Below are positions 46,780 through 60,100 of a stretch of DNA of 64,000 nucleotides, in pieces; position 1 is the first letter of the stretch, and the number at the start of each line of letters is the position of its first letter. The notes beneath the pieces are model-generated. The model did not search any database and was not told where the DNA came from. It saw only the letters and a list, made by a program, of their open reading frames with translations. Both the position numbers and the translations under genes were made by a program. The stretch comes from Sphagnum compactum (taxonomy: Eukaryota; Bryophyta; Sphagnopsida; Sphagnales): assembly GCA_965153455.1 (NCBI GenBank), contig OZ234501.1, forward strand, positions 10,230,001-10,294,000, written 5' to 3'.

Positions 46780-47205
46780 ATGAGTGACCACCAGCAAGAA
46801 GAAAGAGCCTGTGAAAATCGTTGTGGGTCTGCTCAAACACCTGCTGGTTTAGCTACTACTGAGGCGGTGGTGCGCTTCCTGGGAAGAGCCTGGAATGTTT
46901 TGGGTGTGAAGAAATGTCATCCCTCCCGCATGGTACATGTAAAAGTCGTACTTTTGACTGAGATTCTGCAGTACCCGAATCACGGATTTAGCCCCAAATT
47001 CTTACTTTTGACTGAGATTCTGCAGTACCCAAATCACCGATTTGGCCCCAAATCTCTCACTGGTACGATGATCTTAAAACCTGATTGTCAAACCTGGAGC
47101 CGATTCACTAGATTTCAGATCAGACAAATCGACCAAACCACTGCCACTCACAATGAAATCATGGAAAATGGCTCACATGTAATAATACTATCTACAAAAT
47201 TCTGA
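46780..47205 (+). CDS. Hypothetical 141-residue reading frame, doubtful
   Basis: An ATG-started frame of 141 codons, less AT-rich than the DNA after it. Its middle holds two in-frame copies of an 18-residue unit (LLTEILQYPNHGFSPKF and LLTEILQYPNHRFGPK), made by a 54-bp tandem duplication at 46951-47058. No domain, signal peptide or membrane segment is recognised. It may be an exon of an unrecognised gene, a gene fragment or chance. Confidence 0.2.
   Translation: MSDHQQEERACENRCGSAQTPAGLATTEAVVRFLGRAWNVLGVKKCHPSRMVHVKVVLLTEILQYPNHGFSPKFLLLTEILQYPNHRFGPKSLTGTMILKPDCQTWSRFTRFQIRQIDQTTATHNEIMENGSHVIILSTKF
46951..47058. repeat. Tandem duplication, 54-bp unit
   Basis: CTTTTGACTGAGATTCTGCA starts both copies, at 46951 and 47005. 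The second halves differ at a few bases. Confidence 0.9.
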
Positions 47206-50200
47206 AGAGATTGAATTGCTGAAATGTTCATAACAAATCACTTCAATTCTTCACATGTAATCTTCACATTATTGCTTACAAATTCAGATTAGATGTGTCA
47301 AGTACTTACAATAGTTAATTTACTTAGCCCATACACGTATTGTTTCAATGTTTGCTTTTTTAATGTCCATTACACACCTAAAATGTGCATAATCACAAGC
47401 CCGAATGTGTTTGGGCATCACCCATTTTTTTTTTGGAAAAATATGAATCGAGTTAAAAGGCAAACAATGAAGAACAACAATGCAACGGTATTTTTGTACT
47501 ACCTACATTTAAGACCTACTACCGATTTAATGTTGAGGTTGTTAGTTTGAACCTTTGTTTCAAATTGCTTGGTTTATTGGTTCCTTTTTTTCCCTTTTCT
47601 TGGGAGCTATTATAGTTATGAGAAATCCATAAATATCAAAGTAGGTTCAACAAACAATTGTGGAATAATAATTTCATTTTCAAACGTGAATTTTGACCTA
47701 CCTTTTTTTTAATTTCTTGAAGTTTTAGCATAATATAGATTAATAAAAATAATTTGACTTGGATGAATGTACAAATCCAATTCCAAAAAGGAATAATAAT
47801 TCATTTGTTTGAACCATTGACAATATAATGTGGCATTGACATTTTGCTTACGTGATCTTAAAGTTTTGGAATTAAGTGTGTTTCTTATATATTTTGCAAC
47901 TATTGGTTTAGATTTTTTAGACCATGTTAGTGATTAGTATAAGTAAGTAGGTGTTGGTGACCATTGTAGGTTTTAAGGTAGGCAAAATGGATAGAGGTAG
48001 CATATGACAACACATATTGACAAGATTGTTTCAACCCATTTCAAAATATGAATAAACGATTGTTTTGCAATGAAAGGTTTCTTTGTTAAATGAGTGGGCA
48101 AAGATAGAAAAAGAGAATAAGCCAATGTTGAGGAAACAAATAACCATTGGGACAATTAAGAAAGTTATAGCAACCTTGCAACTAAATTAGCCCATCAAGT
48201 AAGAAGATGAAAAGGATTAAAGTGATCAATACAAAATAAATGGAGACAATACAACAATTGATTTAAATACAGCTTTGTGACCACAAATCATGGCAATAGT
48301 CAAGAAATACGGCACATTGCATTTTCTCAAAATTGCTTACAAAAAGTTAGGATGTCCTAATGTTTATGAAAAGCTACATAGATTCAATCTTTAGAATCTA
48401 GGATTGGTTTACAAATATGAATGAGTTCATAGTGTAATTACATTCATGCCAATGGACTAGGGACATTTCAAAGCAAAATACAACATGTACCAATCTTAGA
48501 AGATGAATATGCATTAAGGGAATGCTCTCGTGAAAACATGTTACCAAAAATGAGGGTCATTGGGCAACCATTAACAACATGTATTGTAATTCCAAAAATG
48601 TTGTCAAAATAATAGAAACCACATTTGAAAGCAACCATATTCAAATCTTAGTCTATTGTAGGCAAATGTATCAAAAGTGAACCATTGACCATAAGGTTAG
48701 CATGAAAGTTGTGATAGTTACATTGTGTCTTTCATAACTATATGTCTTACTTGTCGAGAAGTCTAGAATTAAAAACTTATATGCTGAAGATCAAACTTAA
48801 AAATATATTAAGTATTTGGCACTTGTGGGTTAAAACTGCTTAGGTATTATGATAATTCAAAGGATAATAAAGTCCCGAGCTTTGCAAACGAGTATGATAA
48901 ACTTGGAAGGTTAACAATTATCAATGTGTATACAAGTTAGTTTTTTCAAATCTATATGAATTAGACTTTTGGAGTTGGTACTTCAATTGCTAGTAAATTA
49001 TCAACGAATTGGGTAAAGTAAAACAAATTCATGGTATATTGTGTGGTTCACCTTGTTGAAACATACAATATCCTATCATGTTTTATTTGAATATGGATCA
49101 AATGAGGATTAACTAATTGGTACATATAAAGACTGAAAAGGACATGGGAAAGTAGGGGAAGTAGATAGATTCAAATATTATACATATATTTAAAAAAACT
49201 TGCGATAACAATTGTCTCACTAACAACAAATGGCAATCTTTTCTACTTCAAGTGGTGTTCATAGGAATTTCATAATCATTACTATCTAACAATGTAAGAA
49301 AAGCAAAGTGCTTTGAAGATAGATGACATTTGACTTTTAGTGACAACCACTAGTCTAATAGACTACAAAAACAATTTGTGAATGTCTTGTTGTCGTAAGT
49401 CAAGTTTTAAATCATACGACATGGACTAGCAAAACACCATAATTAAATGGTGTGATTAGTGAATTGAGTAAGGACTTCTTAGAAGAGATGAAGTAAAAAT
49501 GTTCAAACGCATTGATGTTATTTATGTAGCCCTAGGTACAAGTTACGTGCATGCAAAAAAAATCAAGTTGAATATAAAAATTTATATACACATATTTTTT
49601 AAAAAATTTAAAAATTGATGCATGACCAAATACACAAGTGAAAATTCATCACCACCATACAAATTGTTTTACTTTGACTTCTTGATTTTTTTTCAATTAG
49701 TCTTTTGTAATTTTTATTTTTGATAAGTAATATATATATATATGGTTCTTAGGGGAGGGTGGCAAGGTTACCCCAATTGTGAATGGACCTTCTGACTTTT
49801 TTTTTTTTCATTTTTGTGATGTAGTTGCACTTTTGGTCATCCACAAGAAGAATTAACCAAATTTGATGATATGATAAAAAAGAAAATATTTTTAAAAGTC
49901 ATTGTTCCTATATTTTTGTAATATGTTGGAACCCATTGTCTAAATATGATGAATTTTTTTTTTAAAAATTTCAAAATTTAGTGATTATTGCACATTTTTT
50001 CGACAAAAAATCCATTGGGATTTTTGTTGTTGTTGTTATTGTAATGTGAAAATTCCCCACCTATAAATTGCCTTTACAGCTTTGCTAAAGTTTTAGATAT
50101 TGAATAATGAATAAATGATTTTTGGACTATTTTTCCTTGTAAATGGGCCTATGGACACTTTTCTTAATTATTTGTTTTTGCAATTGTTATTCCATTTCAT

Positions 50201-53200
50201 CAGTTACCCATCATCATTATGATCATATTATATATGTCACCTCCTTTTTATTCTTGTGTGCATGTATTTTGGGATGAAATATGATCAACAACATCATCAA
50301 CATTCCACTATCCACAATTTTTGTCAATGGTTAGGTGCAACAATTATTTTGATTTGTTTTAATTAATTGTGATCAAGAATTTAAAACTCATGATGAAAAA
50401 CTTTTATTGTTTTATAAGTTATAAACGCCTAAAAGGTGGTCCATACACAAGAAACAACGTATTTTGTTCTCTCTCATGTTGGTTGTAATGTTTGTAGGAA
50501 ATATATTATAAATGAAAATCTTAACAACATTTGTGATAATTGCAACAAACTCACTAAAAAGGAGTTGCCTCCTATTTTTAAATATGTATTTGTAAATTAG
50601 AATTGCAATAAGAATTTGGTTTTTTTCTAACACTAACAAGAACATGGTAATTTTGGTTGTAAAAGGGGTTTTGAACTTCGGATGTGCATGAGATGGAAAT
50701 TATGGCAAAAGGAGGCAAATGGAAGTACAAGAATATGAAAATGGGCTTAAAATATAGATTTGATGCATGGTGCAAATAACATATGAGCTTCACATATATT
50801 TTCATTGTTAAAGTGTATAACTATATAAATAATGTAATTATGCAACCATTTCAACACCTTTTGCAAGAAGAGGGGCAATAAATAACCTTTGTGTAAAATG
50901 TGCATTCTTACCATAGATGTGCATAATTACAATTTTATTTTAAAAATTACATATGCAATTTTTTCATTCACAATTTTTTGACTCTGTGTGCAATGGATAT
51001 TTAAACTTATAGTTATTTTTTACAAACCATTGACCATATGACACATCTACGATTAAACTAATATGCAATGAAACTAACAATCTTGTTAATGAATTTAACA
51101 TATTTTACAATGGTTAGTCTTTCGCTAAAACGTCATGTCATATAACATGTAAGTATTTAATGTAGTTGAAATTGGTTGTAATTAATAAGAAATGTTTCAG
51201 GAACAAATTTATAATTGATTACAAAAAACACTTTTATAAAACTTCAATATATGCAATGTAATGATCCTCCCCATTGTGATTGCAATTAATATATACATTC
51301 CTTTCTAGTAAGAATTATGATGTTCATGTATGTATTGCATAGTTATAAACATTGAGAGATATTGATTTCAATTTTGGTGTGTTTGTAGATGGAAACAAAT
51401 ACACTTGTTTCAATGATTTTGCTTTTGAAAATCTTAAGATTAATTTGGTTCAATATTAGCTTTGAATAATTAAGGAAAAGAATGTATTTCTAGATTATGT
51501 AAATGTTTTTAAGACTTCCATGATACCACTTTGGCAAATTTTTGGAATGGATAGAAGTAGTTCGACTCAATCTTCATTTGTTGTTGTTTTAAACAAGTTG
51601 AAAGAACTTTTTGAAATTCTAATGACAGAACTTTTAAATAATTTATATTGTATTCAATAATCATTAGTTATCTCCACTAATCTATTTGACAACAATTTTT
51701 TGAAATGTTTATGTTATAACAATTTTGTCCATTATCGTCCTACCTAAACCATCTCCAATGAAAATTCATTGTTATTGGAATTTTTAGTTGTAATAACATT
51801 ATGAAATTTACATCATTTTTAAAACAATCACAAAATGGCTTTGATAGTTAGTTGAAAGTCTTTCAAGTTGCAATAAAAGTTTATTTTTGGTTAAAAAAAT
51901 TCAAGCATATTGTGTTCCATGAACGAATGATATGGGGTATTTATGTCTGAAGATTTGAAAATTTCAATTTATATCATAATTTGTCAATAGCTCATGACCT
52001 TTAGGAATCCAATTGAGAACAAAAGTTATAACAACATGATGACTATTACTATTGTCTTTATGCATAAAACAAGTGCATAGGTGAGAAGAAGCTAGGTGGA
52101 TTAAAGTTAGAAATCACTTCAAAATTATTGACGAAATTTTTGTAATAATGAAAACGTGTTTAACTATTTTGATTTTTGTTACATTCCATTAGTGTGAATT
52201 TGTGTTATAATTTTTTGAATTTTCACAATCCTTGAATTTGTTTTCAACTAATGTATGCAATCTCTCCTTGCAATCTTCCATCCAATTTCATGCACAAACA
52301 TCTTGTTCAAAACATGTCATTTGAAATCTTAATTGTGTTTAAATGATTTAAAAGGTGGTTTTAAAAATTTCTGAACCTACATTTGTGACATTACTTGCTC
52401 ATAAACATCTTCAAATTTCTTGTCATCTTCTAATAAACATATTTGCAAAATAATTAAGTAGGAACTTGGATTTGGTCCTTCATTCCCTTTGGTTTTTTAG
52501 CTATTTGTGTAATTAAAAAAATTACAAAAGTGATTGAAATTGGGTATCAAGTGTCCTACTAGATGCACCACAAATGCATACAATTTAGATAATAAACTGC
52601 AACAATGAAACCACATAGTGATGAAGGCACATAACAACGAAAAAATAACAATACACAAGAGTAAACTAGTCTTAACATCGATTTTATTGCAAAACTCAAT
52701 TTGATTCACCACTGTATGCATGCTTATATTTTTAATTTCAAAATTTGAATCTCATTTGTTCTTTCACCAAACTTTATATTCATACCTTAAATTTGAAGAA
52801 CTTTCCATATAATTTTAATATGTACACAATTTTTGGTATGACATTTTGATTTTATATTAGAATAAAAACAAGAGGAAGTAAAGGGGGAAAGGGTGGGGGG
52901 GAGAAGGAATAGACACTTGTGAATAAATTATAATTGCTTGCACCTTCTTAATAAAATTTTAAAAACTTTCATGTTTGAATCCGAACTCATAAAAAACTCA
53001 CACTAACAATTCATCCCATCCCATGATCATGATATCACCAAAAAAATGAGCACATCTATGAGGCTCATTTGATCAAATCACATCCATACCCATAGCCAAA
53101 GCAAAACAAAAGAAAAAAACAAAAAAACAACATGCACGTGTCAATTTACTAAAAAGACCTTGGTGATCACACTTTATAATAGCCTTCGTGCCTTGTTGAG

Positions 53201-53278
53201 ATGGGTTGGAGAGACTCATCCCAAATGCCAAGCAATTCAAAAAAGGTGAGCTAAAAGACAATTTGGTTCATCTAGTTA
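47206..53278. other. Long AT-rich gene-free stretch
   Basis: Six kilobases with no convincing coding frame on either strand; the longest is under 80 codons. Scattered A/T runs, (TA)n near 49729-49742 and a short GAGGAAGTAAAGGGGGAAAGG-type purine patch near 52870 are the only features. There is no clear LTR pair, terminal repeat or transposase motif. It may be an old, degraded transposon region. Confidence 0.55.
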
Positions 53279-53369
53279 TTATGTCAAAAGATTAAATTCA
53301 AAACTTACAAAAACATATAACCTAGTAGTGGAAAACAACATCATCATGTTGTTCTTGTTGTGCATGTGA

Positions 53370-53870
53370 ACTTTATGGCTAGTAAGGATGTTGGTAATGA
53401 TGATGTTGAGCTTGTCAAAGATGAACTTTGTTGCAATCAAACATGTTGACAACGTCTTCTTGTTGTTGTCATCGTCATCCTCTTGTTGTTGTTGTTGTTG
53501 GTTTTGATGATGATGATGATGATTGTGAACTTGTTGGAAATGAGATTTGTTGCTATCAAGTATGTTGACAATGTCTTGTTGTTGATGATGGTGATTATTG
53601 TGAACTTGTCGGAGATGAATTTTGTTGCCATCAAGTATGTTGAATATGTTGACAACAATGATGATGACAACAATGACGAGGAGCTTGTCAAAGATGAATT
53701 TTGTTGTTATCAAGGATGTTGACAATGTTGTTGTTATTTGATAATGACGATGATGAGCTTGTGGAAGATGAATTTTGTTGCTATTGAGGATGTGTTGACA
53801 ACATGTTGATGAGGATGACGATGATGATGATGAGAGGAGGAGCTTGTCAAATGAACATTGTTGCCTTTGT
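53370..53870. repeat. Diverged tandem repeat, ~75-bp unit, ~6 copies, GTT/GAT-rich
   Basis: The phrase GATGAATTTTGTTGCTATCA with the following AGTATGTTGACAA recurs at about 53417, 53540, 53615, 53692, 53767 and 53849, with a GATGATGATGA or GTTGTTGTT filler of variable length and GAGCTTGTCAAA before each unit. The 210-codon minus-strand frame covering it (His, Gln, Asn runs) is a translation of the repeat. Confidence 0.8.
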
Positions 53871-54434
53871 GAATCTTGAGGTTGATGATGTTGATGTGAT
53901 GATCTTGCCACATGGATCGTTGTTACTATGGATCATGTTGATCATGATGTTGCAATGATGATGATGAGGGTGACGATGATCTTGTTGCCATGAACTTTGG
54001 ATGTTGTAACGATGCTGATGAGCTTCTTTGTTCCCATGAACTTTTTGATCTTGTTTTCTTACACTAAGGATGTTGATGTTGGTTGATGATGCGGTTGTTT
54101 TGTTGCACTTGTTGATGATGTTGGTGTTTTGTTGATCTTGTTGAGAACTAGACACAAGAAGAGCAACAAGAAGAAGAAGAAGAGGAGGAGGAGGAGGAAG
54201 AGGAAGAGGAAGAGGAGATGTGCGAAACAGGAAAGCTCTAGTAGAAAAACAAACAAACAAACAAACAAACAAAGCTAGCTGATGAGCTAGCCATCACGTC
54301 AACAGCAGCTCACAAAACCAAACCACCAGCTTGATGATCAAGCATTCATTGATTGTGTATTGGGTATTACCACCATCTCTCAGAAATCCCAGACAGACGA
54401 TTCAAGACAAGACCCACATGCGAGAGAGAGATCC

Positions 54435-54481
<47 letters not shown>

Positions 54482-57194
54482 TCTTGAGATGAATTTTGTT
54501 TTGAAAGAGACCTGAGATGGAGGAGTTGCTATTTCCGCAGAGATTCAGTAATGGGTTGCTTGCTTGCAAAATAACAGATTCATAACAATCTCAACAACAA
54601 CACTAAGGTAAGTGTCTGTGTGTCTCTCTTCTGATGCGTTTTTGCCTCCGATTGGTTTCATTTGATTTCATTCTTCTTCGACTCAGGAACAACAACATGA
54701 AGCAGAAGAAGAAGAAGAAGATGATGATGATGATGATGTAGAACAACAACAACAAAACAACAAGATGAAGAACAAGAAGTACAAAAACAAGAACAAGATG
54801 AAAAAGAAGAAGAAGAAGATGAAGAAGAGGAGGAGGAGGAGGAGGAGGAGTAATTTCGGATCCGGATTTGTTGTTGTTGTACTTTGTGTGCGGGAAAAAG
54901 CAATTGCAAGAGAGGAAAAAGTAAATTGCAAGAGGAGGGAGGGAGAGAGAGAGAGAGAGGGGAGGATCTGTGTTTTGTCTTGGCAAAGCAAACCTTGGCT
55001 CTTGAGGTACTATGGAGATGCGCGAAGAGTTCCTGTCGTCGTATTATGTAATATAAAATTGGGAGAGGCTGTTTTTTGTCTTTTGATTTGCTGCAGTGTG
55101 GGGGTGGGCGTGGTCGTGAGAACGTGGCAGGATCTTCTCGTTTGAAGGAGTCAAAATTAACTGCCAAGAAAGAAAGCAAATCGTTGGGACTTGTGTCCGT
55201 GTGAAGAAGGCGACGAAGAAGAAGCAGAAGCAGAACAAGCAGAACAAGAACAAGAAGTAGAAAGGGTCAAACTCTGTTCTTTTCTTGCTCAGATTCTCGC
55301 GAACGTTGTTCTGCGGCCACGGAAATCTCTGCGTCGTCTTCGTCGTGGTCCATGAATCCAGGTAATGAAATTCTAGGGCTTTTTCTTCGGTTTCCAAATT
55401 CCAAAGCTGCGCATCTGCCGGGCTGCAATGCTATTTTTCTAACTTTCTTTCTTCAAAAACTCTCTTCAGTAGAAGCTGTTTCTGCTTCGGTGGAGGGAAA
55501 AAAGAATAAGAAGAAGCAGTACCAGCAGCAGCAGAAGAAGAAGGAGGAGAAGGAACAGAAGCCGCAGAAGGAGAAGAAGAAGAAGAAGAAGAAGAAGAAG
55601 AAGCAGCAGAAGAAAGAAGAAGGAGAAGAAGAGGGTTTTGATGATGTGTTTGCCTTTGAAGAAAAGGCTTGAGATTTAGTATTGCAAAATAGCCAAAAAC
55701 CCTTGGTTGTTTGATGAAAGCTTTCGCAGGTCTTTTGTGTTTTGTTGTAGCTTTTTGTGGGTACAAAAGAAATCCCCTAACTTCTGAAACCAGAAACTCT
55801 TTTCTAGGTCGTTGAGGATTTGGCAAGATTTGGTGACAACCTCTTGAGGAAGAGGAAGAGGAGTTCAGTACTTTAGCTTGTGTGGGTTGGGGTTTGGGGT
55901 TTTTGAGAACCCAAGAGATTGAGACAACGTCTTGGAAGAAAAACAATGGGTGTGAATGATGGGCTGCCAAACCCTAACTTTCTTTTGTTTTTGAGGAGGA
56001 GAGGGGGGCTACATATGTTTTGGAAAGGGAAGATGATGTTTTCCACTTGCCTCTCAACTCTATCAATGACATCTCGCTGACTTTGTTCGTGTTCAGGAAA
56101 TGGAGAAAACAGTGATGACTGTGTTTTCAGCTTTTTGGGAGTTTTTTCAGATGCCACAATCGGATTGCAAGAGTGTAGGTAAACTGAAATAATAGAGGTC
56201 TCAATTTTGAGCTTCTTTTTTCTCTTTGTCATTTTCCATCATTGTCAAAGTGTGGCCATGCAGACAAGAAGAAGAAAAGAAGCAAAGATACTCACAGGTA
56301 GGGTTTGGCTCATGGAGAATTCAACACTCCTCCTCCTCATTGCTGTTGTCATTTATTTGAAGACGGGCAGAGAGTGGACTTTGTCACTCTTATCTTGATT
56401 TGCAAGCTTGAGCTTTCTGTGCAGTCTAGGACTTTAGAAGTGCTGTAATTCCAACAAATGGATATGTAGCAGATGCTGAATTTGTTCCTGTCCTCTGTGG
56501 GGAATCAGGTTCGCAACTTTGTTGGGAGGACTGGAAAACAGCTTTGTAGCATAGTCGCTCAGCTCAAATCCGTCTGTCAGTTTCTCTCTCCCCAATTCCA
56601 ACAGGACAGGAATTAGGAATGGAGACATGAGTTTGATGAAAGTTTGAGGCTTCAGCACAGTCCATGATTTGGCAACGACAAACCGATTGCTAGCATGCTG
56701 AAGTGGACTCCTTTGCAACCTTTTTGTTCCTCATAAAGCATTATCAGGAGAGAAGCTCTCCTTGTCAGTTTGAGATTCCATGTTCTCCATGAAGACTTCA
56801 TCAATAGGGCCACGCCTGTTGAGGGTTTTTGAGTACCAGGCTGCATAAAAGGGGAGTGGAATCAGATTTCTCCACAATACTTTCCACTGCCACTATTCAT
56901 CTTCTACCTGCTTCTCAAGGTGGGTTGCCAACTGCTGATTGCTTGCAGGTGGCCATATCGCAGTTTGGCCAGGGTATTCATATATGTTGTTTCCAGATTG
57001 GGCCAAGCGTTCTATGCTTTTGGAATTTCAGAGAGAGACTTTGTCTCAGCTGCACAGACTAAGCTCGAGACTTTGATCTGAATTCTCAAGCCTCAGAATT
57101 AGCAACGCGGGTATTTACAATTTGCACGTTGACTGGTGCTTTGACATTTAAGGAGTTGGATTGGGAATTCTGACTATGAGGGTGAAGTTACATT
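53871..57194 (+). promoter_or_regulatory. Upstream region of the glycine-rich gene, polypurine tracts
   Basis: Contains a (GA)n run of ~58 bases at 54422-54479 and long GAA/GAG/AAG polypurine tracts at 54161-54221, 54700-54850 and 55500-55635. A K/E/Q-rich frame (55352-55672) is only the polypurine tract translated. CAG|GTAATG near 55360 could be a 5'-leader splice donor. On the minus strand near 56440-56850 an almost continuous frame reads protein-like but is interrupted and unassigned. No exon is placed here with confidence. Confidence 0.35.
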
Positions 57195-60100
57195 ATGGCA
57201 ATTCTCCATTTGCAAGGCTTCTTCAGACGACTGTTGCTCTACTACTTGGTGCACACAGTTTCAGTCATATATTGCAGTGAATTGGAGTTGTCATTGGTTA
57301 ACTGGACAGATGCAAGTTCAACGACTTACTCTGGAGTTGTTGCTGAAGGTGCAGTGCAGCTGCCAAATAGATTACCAGATTGTGGACCTTCTCTGCCCTC
57401 ATATGATCCGAGCTGCTGGCCTCAAGTGAAGAATCAGTCCCTCGGTTGTGAAACTGACTTACATGGTGTGGGATCTATTGATACTGTGTGTGTGCTCAGC
57501 AAGTCTATCACTCTTTTAAATAATTCAGTAATTGTTGGACATGGAACACTAGAACTATTGTCAAATGTTTCTCTCTCATGTGGAAGTCCAGGGTGCACAT
57601 TGATAATACTCTTGTCAGGAGATCTGAATTTGGGTTCAAGCTCATCAGTTGTAGGTGGAACTCTAACAATTCAAGCTTCAAATGTGCATTTGGGTGGCAA
57701 CTCCACACTTGATTCCACTGCATTTTCCGGAAGCCCTCCTGCCCAAACCAGTGGGACACCAACTGGGTCAGAAGGAGCAGGTGGTGGTCATGGTGGCCGA
57801 GGGGCTTCCTGTGAGAGTGATGAGGGAAAAGATCAAAGTGATACTTGGGGAGGTGATACGTATGCATGGACTTCACTTAGTTACCCTTGGAGCTATGGCA
57901 GCAAAGGAGGCGAATCAGGTGATACTACAGAGGATATAGGTGGTGGATTGGGAGGCGGGCGTGTGGGACTCACAGTTGTTGGCAGGTTGGATGTCATGGG
58001 GACGATTAAGGCCAATGGGGGCTCTGTGAGTAAGGGTGGTGGCGGGGGTGGCTCAGGTGGCAGCATCATAATCAAAGCTGCACAAATGTGAGAGTGGCTG
58101 TACAACTTTGTTGAAGGAGATCCAATCACAATGCATGTTCTTTTTATCATTAAGGATAGCATAGCCCCTTTTTGAATTGTTCTATTTGTTTAGTCAATCT
58201 TGAGTGCTATGTTATATGTGATTGCAGCAAGGGAGTTGGTACAATCAGTGCTTCAGGAGGAACAGGGCGAGGTGGTGGTGGTGGGGGTCGTGTATCTATT
58301 GAATGTCCAGATTATGGGAATGTAACAGTTCTGGTTCATGGTTCGGATTCTGTTGTCCATCTTCCCTTTGGAGTTGTTTAATTTGGATAATTGCTGTCAG
58401 AGAAGTATTGACATTTCCATCTCATAGTGGCATTTCCATCTTGTAATGTCATTTCCATCTTATAGTTTGCATGCTTCTTACAGGTGGGGACAGCTTGGGT
58501 TGCCCTACAAATGCTGGGGGAGCGGGCACTCATTTTGATGTTGTGTTACGGTCTCTACATGTATCAAACAACAATAAGGCAACTCAAACGGATACTGTAT
58601 TGTTGGAGTTCCCCATCCAGCGACCACTTTGGGGAAATTTGATTGTTGAGAGCTCTGCAAGAGTGGGGGTTCCTCTTCTTTGGAGCAGAATACAGGTGAG
58701 AGTGCAATCACGTTCAGTGAATGCCTTCTAATTACAGTTATGTGTTCAGTTTGCTACCCACTGCAATTTGTTCTACAAAGTATCATCTATGCCAATCTTG
58801 TTCCAATTGATATCTTGCTCATTATTGCAGGTTTGGTCTTGTTCAGCTTGGTCATCACTAGCATGAGTTGCCTTTTTTTCTGCCATGCACTTCCAACTTA
58901 CTTCTTTGTTAAGGAATGGAAGCCAAAGAACTGGAACATTGTTCGAGAAAAGCTTGATAAATATGTCAAAGAAGTATATGAAGAGTGCCCACCCATTTGT
59001 TTTGCTGCTTGTTGGGGATAGTAGGTAAGGGAGAGGATAAAGTTGTTGAGTGGCAGCACTCTCAGTTTTGGGCTTGCACGCTTCTCTAGTTCAGAGTTTG
59101 AACTGGTGGCAGATGAGCTTTCCATGGACGACTCTGCTGTGAAGGTATTCAATGCTCTGGTTCTGATTTCCTTGCTCCATTTGGGTTGTAGTTCCCACAT
59201 GCCATATCTCTTGTGCTTCCTTTGAATTTATAGTGCATAAGGGTGAAGGCAAGGTACATGATAGTAGCTGCAATAGCGACTGTGAACTGAAATGGTGGTT
59301 CAAGAATCTTTAGCTGGCATAGAACGAGAGCTAACTATCTCATCTGGTATCCTGCCTTGTGGAGCTTCATTCTGTGGTCATTTCATGAAACAGTAACATG
59401 TGTTGTAACTGCTGCTCTATACTGACAGGTATTTGGAGCTCTGAGGATGACAGTAAGAATTCTGGTGATGACAAGTTCTGCAATTACGGTTGTAGCCAGC
59501 AAGGATGATTTGATAGTGGCTACATCAACTGTGGAGGCAAGCAGCATCATGTTGCTCAAGGTGCATAATTTTCCTGCTTGGGTCTTTTGTAGAAGTCAAG
59601 GCCCATCACTTGCTGTGGTACGCAATCTTGCAGAAACACATTACTGCAATATTGAGCCTACCAAAGAACCAACCATCTATGTCAGCCAACAGCTTCTTAC
59701 AATAGGATAATTGTTGCCCTCTGGAACAGAAATGCAAGTGGCAAAAAAGCTTTACTTTGGTGTGTTGGTTTTGGCAGGATGGATCATCAATTAAGTCAAA
59801 TTCAAACTTGGGAATGCATGGGCAGGGCTTATTGAGCCTGGTCGGGCTTGGGGACTGCATCAAAGCTCAACGTCTTTTTCTCTCATTGTTCTATGACATA
59901 TATGTGAGTGACTTTTTCCATTATTGTTATGCTTCTAACAGCATGCTATGCATTGGAATAGGTCAAAATTTAACAGCCAATGTAGAAGTTTTGTTGCAAC
60001 ATGTACTTGTTTCTTCTGGCTTGGTATGCAGTTTGCTAGCTCAGAAGTAAGTTGAAGGGGGTGGAAAATTGTCCTACGAAAAATGAGGCTTTTCGAAGAC

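Noticed and set aside
48780-49080. Possible decayed copia-type retrotransposon reverse transcriptase/RNase H
   Set aside because: Only vague resemblance with many stops in every frame, no LTR pair and no primer-binding site.
53279-53911. 210-codon minus-strand frame rich in His, Gln and Asn
   Set aside because: It is the translation of the ~75-bp GTT/GAT repeat; open frames in other registers exist too.
55352-55672. 106-codon Lys/Glu/Gln-rich frame
   Set aside because: It is a polypurine tract translated; more likely leader or promoter sequence of the downstream gene.
58680-59021. 113-codon frame overlapping intron 3 of the glycine-rich gene
   Set aside because: It is in a different frame from the flanking exons, and homology joins exon 3 directly to the exon at 59025.
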